A stretch of DNA of 64,000 nt from Streptomyces sp. HNM0575 (GCF_012726265.1 NZ_JAASAG010000004.1:1-64000), one strand, 5' to 3'. Shown: positions 32,969-42,434, counted from the stretch's first letter. The notes: generated from the letters alone by a model not told the origin. Program-made: numbers and translations.

Positions 32969-34494
32969 GCGCCCCGCTCACGCCCGGCTCCCCCGTGCCG
33001 CCGCCACAGCAGCCACAGCCGCCACCAGAGCTGCCGCGGAATTTGCCTCAGGAGTTGCCGCGGGAGGTCACCGGTTCGCTGCCCGTCGGCGAGGAGTGGG
33101 TGCCCACCGCCCGCTGCGCGCCGGTGCGATTCCCGTATGACGGAAGCGACTTCGCGGTCGCTCCGGTCGGAGACGAGGCGCTCGCGGAGCGGGCGGCCGA
33201 TCATGCGGCGGGGTTGCGCAGGCAGGTGGCGAAGCTGCCCACGCGGGTGCGGCGGCGGGTCCTCGCCGGTGTCGCCGCGGCGCTGGCGGAGGTCTCCTCC
33301 GGCATGGAGGACCTGCTGGTGCTGGAGACGGGCAAGCCTCGGGCCGACTGCCGTACCGAGGTGGTGCGGGCGGTGGCCACCTGGGAGGCGGCGGCCGACG
33401 AAGTGTCACACGTGCACGGTGAGACGGTGGCGCTGGACGGCCTGCCGTCCGGTGACGGCATGACGGGGTTCTGGACGCGGCGGCCGGTCGGCGTCGTCGT
33501 GGGGGTGGCCGGGTTCAACTACCCGATGATGCTGGCCTCCCACAAGATCGCGCCTGCGCTCGCCGCGGGCTGTCCCGTCATCGTCAAGCCCGCGCCGCAG
33601 ACGCCGCTGGCGACGCTGTGGCTGGTCGCGCTCGTACGGGAGCAGCTGACGGCGGCCGGTGCGCCCGCGGGAGCGGTGCAGACGGTGACCGGGGACGCCG
33701 GTGTGGGGCGCGCGCTGACGACGCACCCCGACGTGGCGGCGGTCTCCTTCACCGGCTCCGCCGAGATCGGGCACCGCATCGCGCGCGAGGCCGCGCCGCG
33801 CAAGGTGGTCCTGGAGCTCGGCTCCAACGCGGCCGTGGTGGTGGCAGCCGACGCCGACCTCGACGCGGCCGCCGACGCCGTGGTGCGCGGGGGCCTCTAC
33901 GCCTCGGGCCAGGCGTGCATCTCCGTTCAGCGGGTGATCGCCGTGGAGGAGGTCGCCGGTGAGCTGGAGCGCAAGCTCACCGAACGGCTCCCCCGCGTCG
34001 TCGTCGGCGATCCACGCGATCCGGACACGACGGTGGCGCCGCTCATCGACGAGGCGTCGACGCAGCGGGTGTGCTCCTGGATCGACCGTGCCCGCGCCGC
34101 AGGCGCGCGGCTGGTGCACGGCGGCGGGCGCAGCGGTGCGTGCATCACGCCGACGCTGCTGGCCGGGGTGCCCGACGGCGAGCCCGCCTGGGACGAGGAG
34201 ATCTTCGGCCCGGTGATGTGCCTGCGGTCGGTGCCCGATCTTGAGGCCGCCTACGCGGCGGTCAACGCCAGCCGGTACGGGCTGCACGCGGCCGTCTACA
34301 CCCGGGACTTGGGGACCGCGTTCGACGCCGTCGAGGAGCTGGACGTCGGCGGCGTCGTCGTCAACGAGGTGCCGGGCTACCGCTGCGACATCGCACCGTA
34401 CGGCGGGGTGAAGGACTCGGGAGTCGGCCGCGAGGGCCCGCGGTTCGCGATCGAGGAGCTGACGGTGACGCGGATGGCGGTGTTCCGGCGGTGA
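32965..34494 (+). CDS. Aldehyde dehydrogenase family protein
   Basis: This 509-residue NAD(P)-dependent dehydrogenase starts with a GTG overlapping the M20 stop. A Pro/Gln-rich leader (residues 9-30) precedes the conserved fold. Family motifs are GVAGFNYPMMLASHKIAPALAAG with the cofactor clamp, VSFTGSAEIG, the general base Glu in VLELGSNAAVVVAAD and the catalytic Cys in YASGQACISVQR, then EEIFGPVMCL. It should oxidise an aldehyde to an acid. With the SDR next door it could form a two-step alcohol to acid route. Confidence 0.9.
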   Translation: MSAPLTPGSPVPPPQQPQPPPELPRNLPQELPREVTGSLPVGEEWVPTARCAPVRFPYDGSDFAVAPVGDEALAERAADHAAGLRRQVAKLPTRVRRRVLAGVAAALAEVSSGMEDLLVLETGKPRADCRTEVVRAVATWEAAADEVSHVHGETVALDGLPSGDGMTGFWTRRPVGVVVGVAGFNYPMMLASHKIAPALAAGCPVIVKPAPQTPLATLWLVALVREQLTAAGAPAGAVQTVTGDAGVGRALTTHPDVAAVSFTGSAEIGHRIAREAAPRKVVLELGSNAAVVVAADADLDAAADAVVRGGLYASGQACISVQRVIAVEEVAGELERKLTERLPRVVVGDPRDPDTTVAPLIDEASTQRVCSWIDRARAAGARLVHGGGRSGACITPTLLAGVPDGEPAWDEEIFGPVMCLRSVPDLEAAYAAVNASRYGLHAAVYTRDLGTAFDAVEELDVGGVVVNEVPGYRCDIAPYGGVKDSGVGREGPRFAIEELTVTRMAVFRR

Positions 34495-34517
34495 GCGCGG
34501 CCAGGGAGGAGAGCAGG

Positions 34518-35324
34518 GTGGGGTACGCGGATCTGTTCCGCCTGGACGGCCGGCGGGTGGCGGTCGTCGGCGGTGCCAGCGGCATCGGGCGGGAGTCGGT
34601 ACGCGCGCTGGCCGCGCACGGCGCCGAGGTGCTGATCGCCGACAAGGACGTGCCGGGCGCGGAGGAGACCGCGCGGCTGGCCGCCGCCGAGCGGCCTGCG
34701 CCCGGAGCGGGCCCGGGCCCGGGCCCCGTCAGCGTGCACCGCCTCGACGTACTCGACGACGTCGCCGTACGGGAGGCCGCGGCCCAGTGGGGAGCCGTGG
34801 ACGGCCTCGTCGTCACGGTGGGCGCCAACGTGCGCAAGCGGATCGCGGATTACACGCCGCACGACTTCGAGCGGGTCATGGCGCTCAATCTGCGGGCGTA
34901 TCTGACGCTCGTGCAGTCGATGGCTCCCGGGATGGCCGCCCGGGGGCGGGGCAGCGTGGTGGGGCTGGCGTCGATGCGGGCCTTCCAGGTGGAGGCCGGG
35001 CAGAGCGTGTACGCCGCCTCCAAGGCGGGACTTGTGCAGTTCCTGCGGACCGCGGCCGAGGAGTGGGGGCCGAGTGGAGTGCGCTTCAACGCCGTCGCGC
35101 CCGGCGTGGTCCGTACGCCGCTCACCGATCAGATCGCCGCCGATCCGCAGTGGTACGAGGCCTACGCGCAGGCTTCCGCGCTGCGGCGTTGGGCAGGCGC
35201 GGAGGAGATCGCCGGGGCCGTGACGTATCTCGTCTCCGACGCCTCGACGTATGTCACCGGCAGCGTGCTGACCGTGGACGGCGGCTGGACGGCGGTGGAC
35301 GGCCGCTACGAACCGTCGTTGTAG
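34518..35324 (+). CDS. Short-chain dehydrogenase/reductase
   Basis: This is an SDR of about 268 residues with cofactor motif GGASGIGR near 20-27, the catalytic Ser region VVGLASMRAF and the active-site YAASK near 177-181, and a C-terminal VTGSVLTVDGGW typical of classical SDRs that end in a TVDGG loop. GTG at 34518 has GGGAGGAG at a good distance; an earlier GTG at 34491 overlaps the dehydrogenase stop and remains possible. It probably acts on an alcohol or keto intermediate of the operon pathway. Confidence 0.88.
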   Translation: MGYADLFRLDGRRVAVVGGASGIGRESVRALAAHGAEVLIADKDVPGAEETARLAAAERPAPGAGPGPGPVSVHRLDVLDDVAVREAAAQWGAVDGLVVTVGANVRKRIADYTPHDFERVMALNLRAYLTLVQSMAPGMAARGRGSVVGLASMRAFQVEAGQSVYAASKAGLVQFLRTAAEEWGPSGVRFNAVAPGVVRTPLTDQIAADPQWYEAYAQASALRRWAGAEEIAGAVTYLVSDASTYVTGSVLTVDGGWTAVDGRYEPSL

Positions 35325-35379
35325 CCGGTGCCGGATTCCGTGCCCGGCAGTGAACCCGGTCCCGGCACCGGCACCGGCA

Positions 35380-35495
35380 CAGCGAACACCCGGCACCCGG
35401 CACCCGGCACCCGGCACCCGACACCCGACCGACAACCAACCAGCGACAACCGAGCAGCGAGCAGCGAGCAGCGAGCAGCGAGCAGCGAGCAACCG
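35380..35495. repeat. Two arrays of 7-bp tandem repeats
   Basis: Between the SDR gene and the DUF3311 gene lie two heptamer arrays: CACCCGG repeated about six times (around 35386-35425), and GCAGCGA repeated about six times (around 35450-35492). Seven is not a multiple of three and no frame is kept, so these are non-coding. They probably vary in length between strains. Confidence 0.8.
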
Positions 35496-35530
35496 AGAAC
35501 AGCAGCGCAGGCAGCACAAAAAGGAGCGAC

Positions 35531-35938
35531 ATGTCCGAGACCCGATCAGAACCAGGTCCGGAGGAGCCCGGCCGGCCGGACCCGCTCCCCTTCGGCGCAC
35601 TGCCCGCCGCGAGCAGGCGCCGCCGCTCGCTGTGGCTGCTGGTGGTGCCAGCGGTGCTCTACGGCGCGGCACCGGTGGTGGCCAACAGCATCGAACCGCG
35701 CATTCTCGGCGTGCCGTTCCTCCTGGCCTGGATCATCATGGCGTCCGTCGTCAGCCCGCTGGTCATCTGGGCCGCCGCCCGCCTCGATCCGGCCTACCGC
35801 GCGGACGCGCTCGAACCGATACCCGCGGACGACGTACCCGAGGACTCCGCACCCGAAGACTCCGCACCCGAAGACGCGGCATCCGAGGACGCCGCGGCTG
35901 GCGGCGGACGCGGGCCGGCCACCGGAGGTGCGGCATGA
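35531..35938 (+). CDS. DUF3311 family small membrane protein
   Basis: This 135-residue protein has two hydrophobic segments (LWLLVVPAVLYGAAPVVAN and VPFLLAWIIMASVVSPLVIW) and an acidic tail of repeated PEDSA units. This is the arrangement of DUF3311 proteins, which are encoded directly before sodium:solute symporters and are thought to be accessory subunits. AAAAGGAG precedes the ATG, and the stop overlaps the start of the symporter gene. Confidence 0.85.
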   Translation: MSETRSEPGPEEPGRPDPLPFGALPAASRRRRSLWLLVVPAVLYGAAPVVANSIEPRILGVPFLLAWIIMASVVSPLVIWAAARLDPAYRADALEPIPADDVPEDSAPEDSAPEDAASEDAAAGGGRGPATGGAA

Positions 35939-37503
35939 GCGGCTCCGCTGCGATCGCGACGACGCTGTTCGGGCTGGCGATGGTCGCCACCGTCGTCGTG
36001 GGTCTGCTCAGCGCACGCGGCCGGGACAAGGGCCTGGCGGAGTGGACGGTCTCCAGCCGGGGCCTGGGGGCGCTGTTCATCTGGCTGCTGATGGCCGGCG
36101 AGACCTACACCAGCTTCTCGTTCCTTGGCACGGCCGGCTGGTCGTTCTCCTACGGCGTGCCGATCCTGTACCTGGTGGCGTATCTGACGACGGGGTTCGC
36201 GGTGGCCTACGTCGTGGGGCCCGCCCTGTGGACGTACGCGAGCCGGCACCGGCTGATCTCCATCGCCGACATGGCCGAACACCGCTTCCGCTCCCGGCCG
36301 TTGGGGATGCTGGTGGCGGTCGTGGCCACGGTCTTCATCGTGCCGTACATCCAGGTGCAGATTCAGGGCATGGGCGTGGTCGTCAACGCCATGACCTACG
36401 GCAGCATCGACCTGAAGGTCGCCGCGGTGATCTCGTTCGTGGTCGCCGAGGTGTTCATTCTGGTGTCGGGGCTGCGCGGTTCGGCCTGGGTGAGCGCGCT
36501 GAAGGACGTTCTGGTGATCGCGGTGGTGGTCTTCCTCGCGGTCTACGTGCCGGTCCATTTCGTCGACGGGCTGGGCGACTTGATGCACCGCATGGTGACG
36601 GAGAAGCCGGAGTGGCTGACCTTCCCGGGCCACGACTCCGCTGGTATGGACGGCACTTGGTTCGCGACGACGATGCTGCTCAACGCCGTGACCATCACCG
36701 TCTTCCCCACCACGGTCGCCGGTTATCTCAGCGCGAAGTCCCCGAACACCCTGCGGCGCAACGCAGTTCTGCTGCCGTGGTACCAACTGCTGCTGTTCAT
36801 CCCGATGGTGGTCGGGCTGACGGCGCTGTTCGTGGTGCCGGATCTGAAGAACCCGGATCTGGCGCTGTATTCGCTCGTCACCGACTCGCTGCCGGCTCCC
36901 CTCGTCGCGGTGATCGGCATCGCCGGGGCCCTGTCGGCGATCGTTCCGATGAGTGTGTTCATGCTCGCCATCGGCACGCTGTGGGGCCGCACCCTGCTGG
37001 GCGGCGGCAACGGCTCCGATCCGCGCAGCCGCCGCAGCGGCTCCACCCGGGCCGGTGACATGCGCACCAAGCGGCTCTCGCAGCTGGTGTGTCTGCTGGC
37101 GGGCCTGCTCGCACTGGCCGGGGCCCTGTTCTTCCCCAACACCCTCGTGCAGCTGTCGGTTCTCTCCTACGAGGGGCTGGCACAGCTGGTGCCCACCGTA
37201 CTGCTGGCCCTGTACTGGCGGCGGATGACGGCGTCCGCGGCCGCCGCGGGGATGCTCGCAGGGCTTGCCGTGATGACGCTGCTGTGGACCACGGGCAACG
37301 ACCCGCTCAACGGGATCAACGGCGGCATCCTCGCTTTCGCCGCGAACCTCGCCGTCACCGCGGCCGTCACCTGGGCCCGTCCCGCCGCGTCCGGCGGCCG
37401 GTCCGGTACGGCGCAGACCGCCGGCACCCCTACGGCCGCCGCCAAGTCCGCCGCCAAGTCCGGCACCAAGTCCGGCACCAAGACCGGTGCAGGGGAGGCC
37501 TGA
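35935..37503 (+). CDS. Sodium:solute symporter
   Basis: This 522-residue SSS family permease has about 13 membrane segments. Recognisable stretches are AEWTVSSRGLGALFIWLLMAGETYTSFSFLGTAGWSFSYG near the start and FPTTVAGYLSAKSPNTLRRNAVLLPWYQ in the middle. The C-terminus is a Lys/Ser/Thr-rich soluble tail. It is coupled to DUF3311 upstream and to the amidohydrolase downstream, so it probably imports the compound that the operon degrades. Confidence 0.88.
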   Translation: MSGSAAIATTLFGLAMVATVVVGLLSARGRDKGLAEWTVSSRGLGALFIWLLMAGETYTSFSFLGTAGWSFSYGVPILYLVAYLTTGFAVAYVVGPALWTYASRHRLISIADMAEHRFRSRPLGMLVAVVATVFIVPYIQVQIQGMGVVVNAMTYGSIDLKVAAVISFVVAEVFILVSGLRGSAWVSALKDVLVIAVVVFLAVYVPVHFVDGLGDLMHRMVTEKPEWLTFPGHDSAGMDGTWFATTMLLNAVTITVFPTTVAGYLSAKSPNTLRRNAVLLPWYQLLLFIPMVVGLTALFVVPDLKNPDLALYSLVTDSLPAPLVAVIGIAGALSAIVPMSVFMLAIGTLWGRTLLGGGNGSDPRSRRSGSTRAGDMRTKRLSQLVCLLAGLLALAGALFFPNTLVQLSVLSYEGLAQLVPTVLLALYWRRMTASAAAAGMLAGLAVMTLLWTTGNDPLNGINGGILAFAANLAVTAAVTWARPAASGGRSGTAQTAGTPTAAAKSAAKSGTKSGTKTGAGEA

Positions 37504-39143
37504 TGACCGACGCGACGGCCGGCACGACGGCCGACGAGCTGCGGCCCGTGCTCTACCGCGCCGCCCGCATCGTCAGCCAGCAGCCCCGCCCGGGCCCCGA
37601 ACCGGAAGCCGTCGCCGTCGCACACGGCCTGGTGACCGCGACGGGCACGGTCGCGCAGCTGCGCGACCGCTTCCCCGCCGCCGAGGTGGTCGACTTCGGG
37701 GACGCCGCGCTCGTACCGGGCCTGAACGACGCGCACATCCATCTCGCCATCGCCGCCGAGGACTTGCTCCATCTCGACCTGTCCGCCGCGGCCGTCGCCG
37801 GCGTCGACGACCTTCTCCGGCAGGTGCGTGCCGAGGCGTCGCGTGCCGCACCCGGCGAGTGGATACGCGGCAGCCGCTACGACGACACCAAGACCGGGCA
37901 GCTCACCCGCTGGGACCTCGACCGTGCCGCCCCGGACCACCCGGTCCTCGTGGTGCAGGTCGCCGGGCACTGGGGAGTCGTCAACTCGCCCGCGCTGAAG
38001 GCTCTTGGGATCGACGAGGACTCCTCCCCTCCGGAGGGCGGCGAATTCGGACGCGGCGCAGACGGACGCCTCGACGGGCGTCTCGTCGAACGCGCCCTGA
38101 TGAACGTCGTCTATCCCGCCACCGCACGCGGTGCGGCCTCTCCCCTGCGGCCCAGCTCGCCGCAGGACAAGCTGCGCGGCCTCGCGCGGGCGCAGCGGCA
38201 GTGGCACGCCGCGGGCCTGACGTCCGTGTGCGACGCGCTCATCGCTCCCGAGGACATCGCGCTGCTGCGCCTGGCACGAGCCGAGGACGAACTGACCCTC
38301 CGCGTCGGCATGTTGCTGTCCATCGACCACTACGGCGCGGCGCAGGCGCTCGGAGTCGGCAGCGGCTTCGGCGACGACATGCTGCGGCTGGTCGGCGTGA
38401 AGGCCTTCGTGGACGGCGCGATCGGCGGGCGTACGTGCCTGCTGGCCGAACCGTACGCGGACTCCGAGGGGCACGGCCTGCAAACCACCCCGACCGAGGA
38501 GCTGTTCGCCCAAGTTCGAGCCGTGCACGGCGACGGCAACCGCATCGGTGTGCACGCCAACGGCGACGCCGCGATACGCCTCGTACTCGACGCGTTCGAG
38601 GCCGCGCAGCGGGAGATGCCCCGGTCCGGACTGCGCCACCGCATCGAGCACTGCACCGTCGTCGACGCGGACATAGTGGAGCGGATGAGGCAACTGGGCG
38701 CGATCGCCGTGCCGTTCGCGGGTTACGTGGCCTATCACGGCGGTGCGCTGAACCGCTGGTACGGCCCGGAGCGGACCGGGCGGATGTTCGCGCACCGCTC
38801 GTTCCTGGACGCGGGCGTCACGGTGGCGGGCTCGTCGGACTATCCGTGCGGCCCGTACCAGCCGCTGCTCGGCATCCAGTCGATGGTCACCCGCGAGGGC
38901 ATGGACGACGGCGAAACGGTCGGCGCCGTCCAGCGGACGACCGCCGCGGAGGCGCTGTCCGTCTTCACGCTCGGCTCGGCGGAAGCGGAGGGCACCTCCC
39001 ATCTGAAGGGACGGCTGGCGCCGGGATACCTCGCGGACTTCACGGTGCTGGGCGAGGACTTGACGACCGCCGATCCGCACGGCATCGCATCCGTACCGGT
39101 GCGGGCGACGTACGTGGGCGGCGAATGCGTCCACGAGGCCTGA
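37503..39143 (+). CDS. YtcJ-like amidohydrolase (amidohydrolase-3 family)
   Basis: This 546-residue metal-dependent hydrolase has a TIM barrel plus the small beta domain. Metal-site motifs are GLNDAHIHLA near 77-86, HANGDAAIRL near 346-355, LRHRIEHCTVV near 378-388 and SSDYPCGPYQ near 445-454. These are features of the YtcJ/amidohydrolase-3 group, which hydrolyses amides, formamides or carbamates. The start is coupled to the symporter stop. With the M20 peptidase it suggests that the imported substrate carries more than one amide-type bond. Confidence 0.87.
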   Translation: MTDATAGTTADELRPVLYRAARIVSQQPRPGPEPEAVAVAHGLVTATGTVAQLRDRFPAAEVVDFGDAALVPGLNDAHIHLAIAAEDLLHLDLSAAAVAGVDDLLRQVRAEASRAAPGEWIRGSRYDDTKTGQLTRWDLDRAAPDHPVLVVQVAGHWGVVNSPALKALGIDEDSSPPEGGEFGRGADGRLDGRLVERALMNVVYPATARGAASPLRPSSPQDKLRGLARAQRQWHAAGLTSVCDALIAPEDIALLRLARAEDELTLRVGMLLSIDHYGAAQALGVGSGFGDDMLRLVGVKAFVDGAIGGRTCLLAEPYADSEGHGLQTTPTEELFAQVRAVHGDGNRIGVHANGDAAIRLVLDAFEAAQREMPRSGLRHRIEHCTVVDADIVERMRQLGAIAVPFAGYVAYHGGALNRWYGPERTGRMFAHRSFLDAGVTVAGSSDYPCGPYQPLLGIQSMVTREGMDDGETVGAVQRTTAAEALSVFTLGSAEAEGTSHLKGRLAPGYLADFTVLGEDLTTADPHGIASVPVRATYVGGECVHEA

Positions 39144-39184
39144 TCACGCTCGCCCCTGCCCTCGCGCTTCCCCCCTGCGAAGCC

Positions 39185-39220
39185 GGCTGAAGCGGCGCCC
39201 CGGCGGGGCGTTCCTCAGCC
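39185..39220. terminator. Bidirectional terminator overlapping a stop codon
   Basis: A composite hairpin has an outer stem GGCTGA/TCAGCC and an inner stem CGCCCC/GGGGCG. It lies between two converging genes and overlaps the stop codon of the sigma factor gene. Confidence 0.6.
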
Positions 39221-40831
39221 GAAGGGGATCCTCACGACAGAGGTGTCGCCCGTGCCCACGGTGCTGCCGCCGGCGCCGATGGCGTCCCACACCTCGACCT
39301 TGACCGTGCCGTCCTCCATGTCGCCGAGGGCTCCCTTCGTGCCCGCCCCCAGGTCGCGGGAGTGGGTGTAGTGCTCGTAGCCGGGGGCGTCGTCGCTCTC
39401 GAAGTAGCGGTATGTCTCCACCCGGTCCCAACTGCCGTCGCCGGTCAGGTCGTAGGAGACACGCAGCTGCTGTCCGTTGCCGATCGTCGTACGGGCGTCG
39501 ACGAACAGGTCGAACCGCGTTCCCCCACCGTCGTATTCGCCCGTGATCCCGGAACGCACGAACGTCACCGGATTGTGCGGCTTGCCGTCGTGGTTGCCGG
39601 TCGTCTTCGCCAGAGTCACCGTGCCGGACCGCGACTGCGCGGCGCCCAGGGTGCGGTCCGAGCGCAGGTGAAGCGCGGTCAACCCGCCCCCGCTCTTGGG
39701 GAGTTCAGGCGAACCGTGGGCCGGCCGCTCCCCCGAGGGCGCGGGCGTGGGCGTGGAGGTGACGGTCGGACCGTCCTTGATGACGGTCTCAGGAGGACGG
39801 CTGACCACCTGGAGAGGCTGCGAGCCAGAAGCCTCGTCGTCGGAGGGCGAGATCAGCGGGATCAGGTAGACGGCGATACCGGCAACGGCCACGAGGGAAC
39901 CGGCGAGCGCCGCTGCCGGTATCGACAGCCTCATACTCCTGCCCCACCACCGCGCGACGTTCTTGGCGTGCGACACGGTCTCGCCCGTCTCGTCACCGCC
40001 GGTCGTCGTGGCCTCGGCGAGCCGCGTCGCCACGTAGGCCGAACCGCCCCACAGCAGCACGCCGGCGGGCAGCACCGTGCTCAACCGCTCGTCGAGATCG
40101 GCCAGTTCGGCCAGCGCGCCACGGCAGCCGTCGCATTCACCGAGATGCCGGTCGAGATCGTCGTTACCGCGCCGGCCCGCTCCCCGTACGGCAGCCGCGA
40201 CAAGCGCCCCGTAGCGACGGCAATCCCCTGCCTCGCAGCCATCGTTCTCATAGTGAGCCGCGAGGTAGGACTCACGCAGCCCCTCCCGAGCACGGGCAGC
40301 CAACGCACCGACGCTCCCTGCGGCAACACCCAGCAACCGGCCGACGCGGCCCTCCGACTCCGCCTCGACAGCCGTGTGCCACAGGACGGTCTGCCACCGC
40401 TCGGGCAAGGAGCGGAACGCCCGGAAGACGACGCGGCCCTCCTCCAGCCGCGTCATGGGGTCCTGGCCGTTCTCGCGCTCCAGGCCGCCGATCGCGTGGT
40501 CGTACCACTGCAAGAAGTCCGGGGAGAGTCCGTCACGGTGCTCGGTGGCCGCCCACTCGGCGGCCGTGCGGCGGACGGAGATGAGCAGATGGGGCCGCCA
40601 GGCGGAGACCGGGCTCTCGCCGGAGCGCGCGGTCCGCACGGTACGGGTGAAGGCCTCTGTGGTCAGAGCTTCGGCGGCGCCGGTGTCCCGGCAGCAGGCG
40701 AGAGCGTAGGAGAAGACGGCGGAGCGGTGCCGCCGCAGCAGCTCATCCAGAACCGCGGGAGCATCGGACCGGTCCGCCGCTTCGGTGAGACAGACACCGG
40801 AGTTCGAGGACCTCTCACGCTTCTCTGGCAT
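39215..40831 (-). CDS. Sigma-70 family factor fused to anti-sigma zinc finger, membrane helix and secreted domain
   Basis: This 538-residue multi-domain protein combines several parts. Residues about 25-180 form an ECF-like sigma factor: region 2 (LLRRHRSAVFSYALACCRDTGAAEALTTEAF) and region 4 (RAFRSLPERWQTVLWHTAVEAESEGRVGRLLGVAAGSVGALAARAREGL). A zf-HC2 type anti-sigma finger follows (DRHLGECDGCRGAL, near 225-240). A membrane helix lies around 305-325 (LAGSLVAVAGIAVYLIPLI). The remainder is a Thr/Pro linker and a probably extracytoplasmic beta-rich domain (VSYDLTGDGSWDRVETYRYF). The fused sigma and anti-sigma parts suggest a membrane-held transcription factor released or switched by an outside signal. 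ATG at 40831. Confidence 0.83.
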   Translation of the reverse strand: MPEKRERSSNSGVCLTEAADRSDAPAVLDELLRRHRSAVFSYALACCRDTGAAEALTTEAFTRTVRTARSGESPVSAWRPHLLISVRRTAAEWAATEHRDGLSPDFLQWYDHAIGGLERENGQDPMTRLEEGRVVFRAFRSLPERWQTVLWHTAVEAESEGRVGRLLGVAAGSVGALAARAREGLRESYLAAHYENDGCEAGDCRRYGALVAAAVRGAGRRGNDDLDRHLGECDGCRGALAELADLDERLSTVLPAGVLLWGGSAYVATRLAEATTTGGDETGETVSHAKNVARWWGRSMRLSIPAAALAGSLVAVAGIAVYLIPLISPSDDEASGSQPLQVVSRPPETVIKDGPTVTSTPTPAPSGERPAHGSPELPKSGGGLTALHLRSDRTLGAAQSRSGTVTLAKTTGNHDGKPHNPVTFVRSGITGEYDGGGTRFDLFVDARTTIGNGQQLRVSYDLTGDGSWDRVETYRYFESDDAPGYEHYTHSRDLGAGTKGALGDMEDGTVKVEVWDAIGAGGSTVGTGDTSVVRIPFG

Positions 40832-41009
40832 ACGCCACCCACGCCTTCCCCTTGCCATGTGAGCGAGGAACGCATTCTCTTCGATGCCCGGACCTCCCCG
40901 GAAGGGAAGTGACCGGTCGGGACCTGAGCTGATGCACAGTTGAGAAAGTCCGCCGGAGGACATACGCGCGTTTGTGGTGGCCGAAGGCTCGTCGACCAGG
41001 CATTGCCAA

Positions 41010-41024
41010 TGGAAGCCATTTTCA
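41010..41024. promoter_or_regulatory. Zur box candidate upstream of rpmF
   Basis: TGGAAGCCATTTTCA is close to the TGaaAn-n-nTttCA palindrome bound by actinobacterial Zur. It lies 41 bp upstream of the bL32 start and would de-repress rpmF and the GTPase gene when zinc is scarce. Confidence 0.75.
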
Positions 41025-41064
41025 TCTACTCTGCGGGTACTGCCCACTCGTCACGGAGACACCC

Positions 41065-41235
41065 ATGGCCGTTCCCAAGCGGAAGACGTCCCGCAGCAAC
41101 ACCCGCCACCGCCGCGCCCAGTGGAAAGCCACCCCGCCGCAGCTCGTACCGGTCACGCTGAACGGAACCACCTACCGGGTGCCGCAGCGGCTGGTGCGTG
41201 CCTACGAGCGCGGGCTGCTGCGCCCCGAGGACTGA
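41065..41235 (+). CDS. rpmF: 50S ribosomal protein bL32, cysteine-free paralogue
   Basis: This 56-residue ribosomal protein has the standard N-terminus [22 protein letters not shown]. The normal bL32 of actinomycetes has a C-terminal zinc ribbon with four cysteines; here that part reads [26 protein letters not shown] without a single cysteine. Such zinc-free paralogues replace the zinc protein during starvation and are under Zur control, which fits the Zur box just upstream. The GTPase gene starts 7 bp after its stop, so both are probably on one transcript. Confidence 0.92.
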   Translation: MAVPKRKTSRSNTRHRRAQWKATPPQLVPVTLNGTTYRVPQRLVRAYERGLLRPED

Positions 41236-41241
41236 ACCGGC

Positions 41242-42429
41242 ATGGCAGGCATGGCACATGACCGTCTGCCGGTCACCGTGCTCTCCGGCTTCCTCGGCGC
41301 CGGCAAGACCACGCTGCTCAACCATGTCCTCGGCAATCGCGAAGGGCTGCGCGTCGCCGTCATCGTCAACGACATGAGCGAGGTCAACATCGACGCCGCG
41401 CTCGTACGCGGCGGTGAGGCAGCCCTGTCGCGCACCGAGGAGCGTCTGGTCGAGATGACCAACGGCTGCATCTGCTGCACGCTGCGCGACGACCTCCTCG
41501 AAGAGGTCGACCGGCTGGCCCGCGAGGGACGCTTCGACCATCTCCTCATCGAGTCCAGCGGAATCTCCGAACCGATGCCGGTGGCCGCCACGTTCGCCTT
41601 CCCCCGCGACGACGGTGCCGTGCTCGGGGACCTCGCACGTATCGACACCATGGTCACGGTCGTCGACGCGGCGAACTTCCTGCCGGAGCTGACGGGCGGG
41701 GACGGTCTGGCCGAGCGCGGGCTCGACCAGTACGAGAACGACGAGCGCACCGTCGCCGACCTATTGACGGACCAGATCGAGTTCGCGGACGTCATCGTGC
41801 TCAACAAGCTCGACCTGGTCGAAGACGGCACAGCCGCCCGTCTCCGGGCGACCCTCACGCGGCTCAACCCTGCCGCCCGGATCGTGCCCGTCACCCATGG
41901 GCGAGTGAACCTTGAAGACGTGCTCGGGACGGGCCTGTTCGACCTGGAGCGTGCCCAGCAGGCTCCAGGCTGGGTCATGGAGCTCAACGGCGATCACGTG
42001 CCGGAGACCGAGGAGTACGGGATCTCCTCGACGGTCTTCCGCTCCGAGGCACCGTTCCACCCCGGCAGGTTGTGGAAGTTCGTGACGGAGCAGCTCGACA
42101 GCGGCTCCTTCGGACAGGTGCTGCGGTCGAAGGGGTTCTTCCGCCAGGCGAGTCGCCCGCGAGTGACGGGCCTGTGGTCGCAGGCCGGAGCCGTGGCCCG
42201 GTTCGAACCCTCCGGCGCCCACGACCCCGGCACCCCCCAGGGCCAGGAACTGGTCTTCATCGGCACCGGTCTGCGCCCGGCGGCACTGCAAGCGGCCCTG
42301 TCCGGCTGCCTGTTGACGAACGCCGAGAGCGTCCCGTCCGCCGACCCCTTCCCGGAGTGGGACACGTACGGCATCGATGACGACTGCGATCACGAACACC
42401 CGGAGCAGATGCCTGCCGTGCACAGGTGA
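41242..42429 (+). CDS. COG0523 GTP-binding protein, zinc metallochaperone type
   Basis: This 395-residue P-loop GTPase of the CobW/ZNG family has Walker [15 protein letters not shown] near 15-28, the metal-binding hallmark [11 protein letters not shown] near 74-84, Walker B-like [12 protein letters not shown] near 99-110 and a NKLD base-recognition motif near 191-194. A CDHEH cluster lies near the C-terminus. Members in Zur regulons deliver zinc to essential enzymes when it is limiting. Co-transcription with the zinc-free bL32 behind a Zur box supports that role here. Confidence 0.9.
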   Translation: MAGMAHDRLPVTVLSGFLGAGKTTLLNHVLGNREGLRVAVIVNDMSEVNIDAALVRGGEAALSRTEERLVEMTNGCICCTLRDDLLEEVDRLAREGRFDHLLIESSGISEPMPVAATFAFPRDDGAVLGDLARIDTMVTVVDAANFLPELTGGDGLAERGLDQYENDERTVADLLTDQIEFADVIVLNKLDLVEDGTAARLRATLTRLNPAARIVPVTHGRVNLEDVLGTGLFDLERAQQAPGWVMELNGDHVPETEEYGISSTVFRSEAPFHPGRLWKFVTEQLDSGSFGQVLRSKGFFRQASRPRVTGLWSQAGAVARFEPSGAHDPGTPQGQELVFIGTGLRPAALQAALSGCLLTNAESVPSADPFPEWDTYGIDDDCDHEHPEQMPAVHR

Positions 42430-42434
42430 AGTCG

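Noticed and set aside
35380..35495. Possible CRISPR-like array
   Set aside because: Units are only 7 bp, directly abutting and without spacers.
39362..40912. Plus-strand frame of over 500 codons
   Set aside because: Antisense to the sigma/anti-sigma fusion gene, whose motifs are clear; the plus frame shows none.
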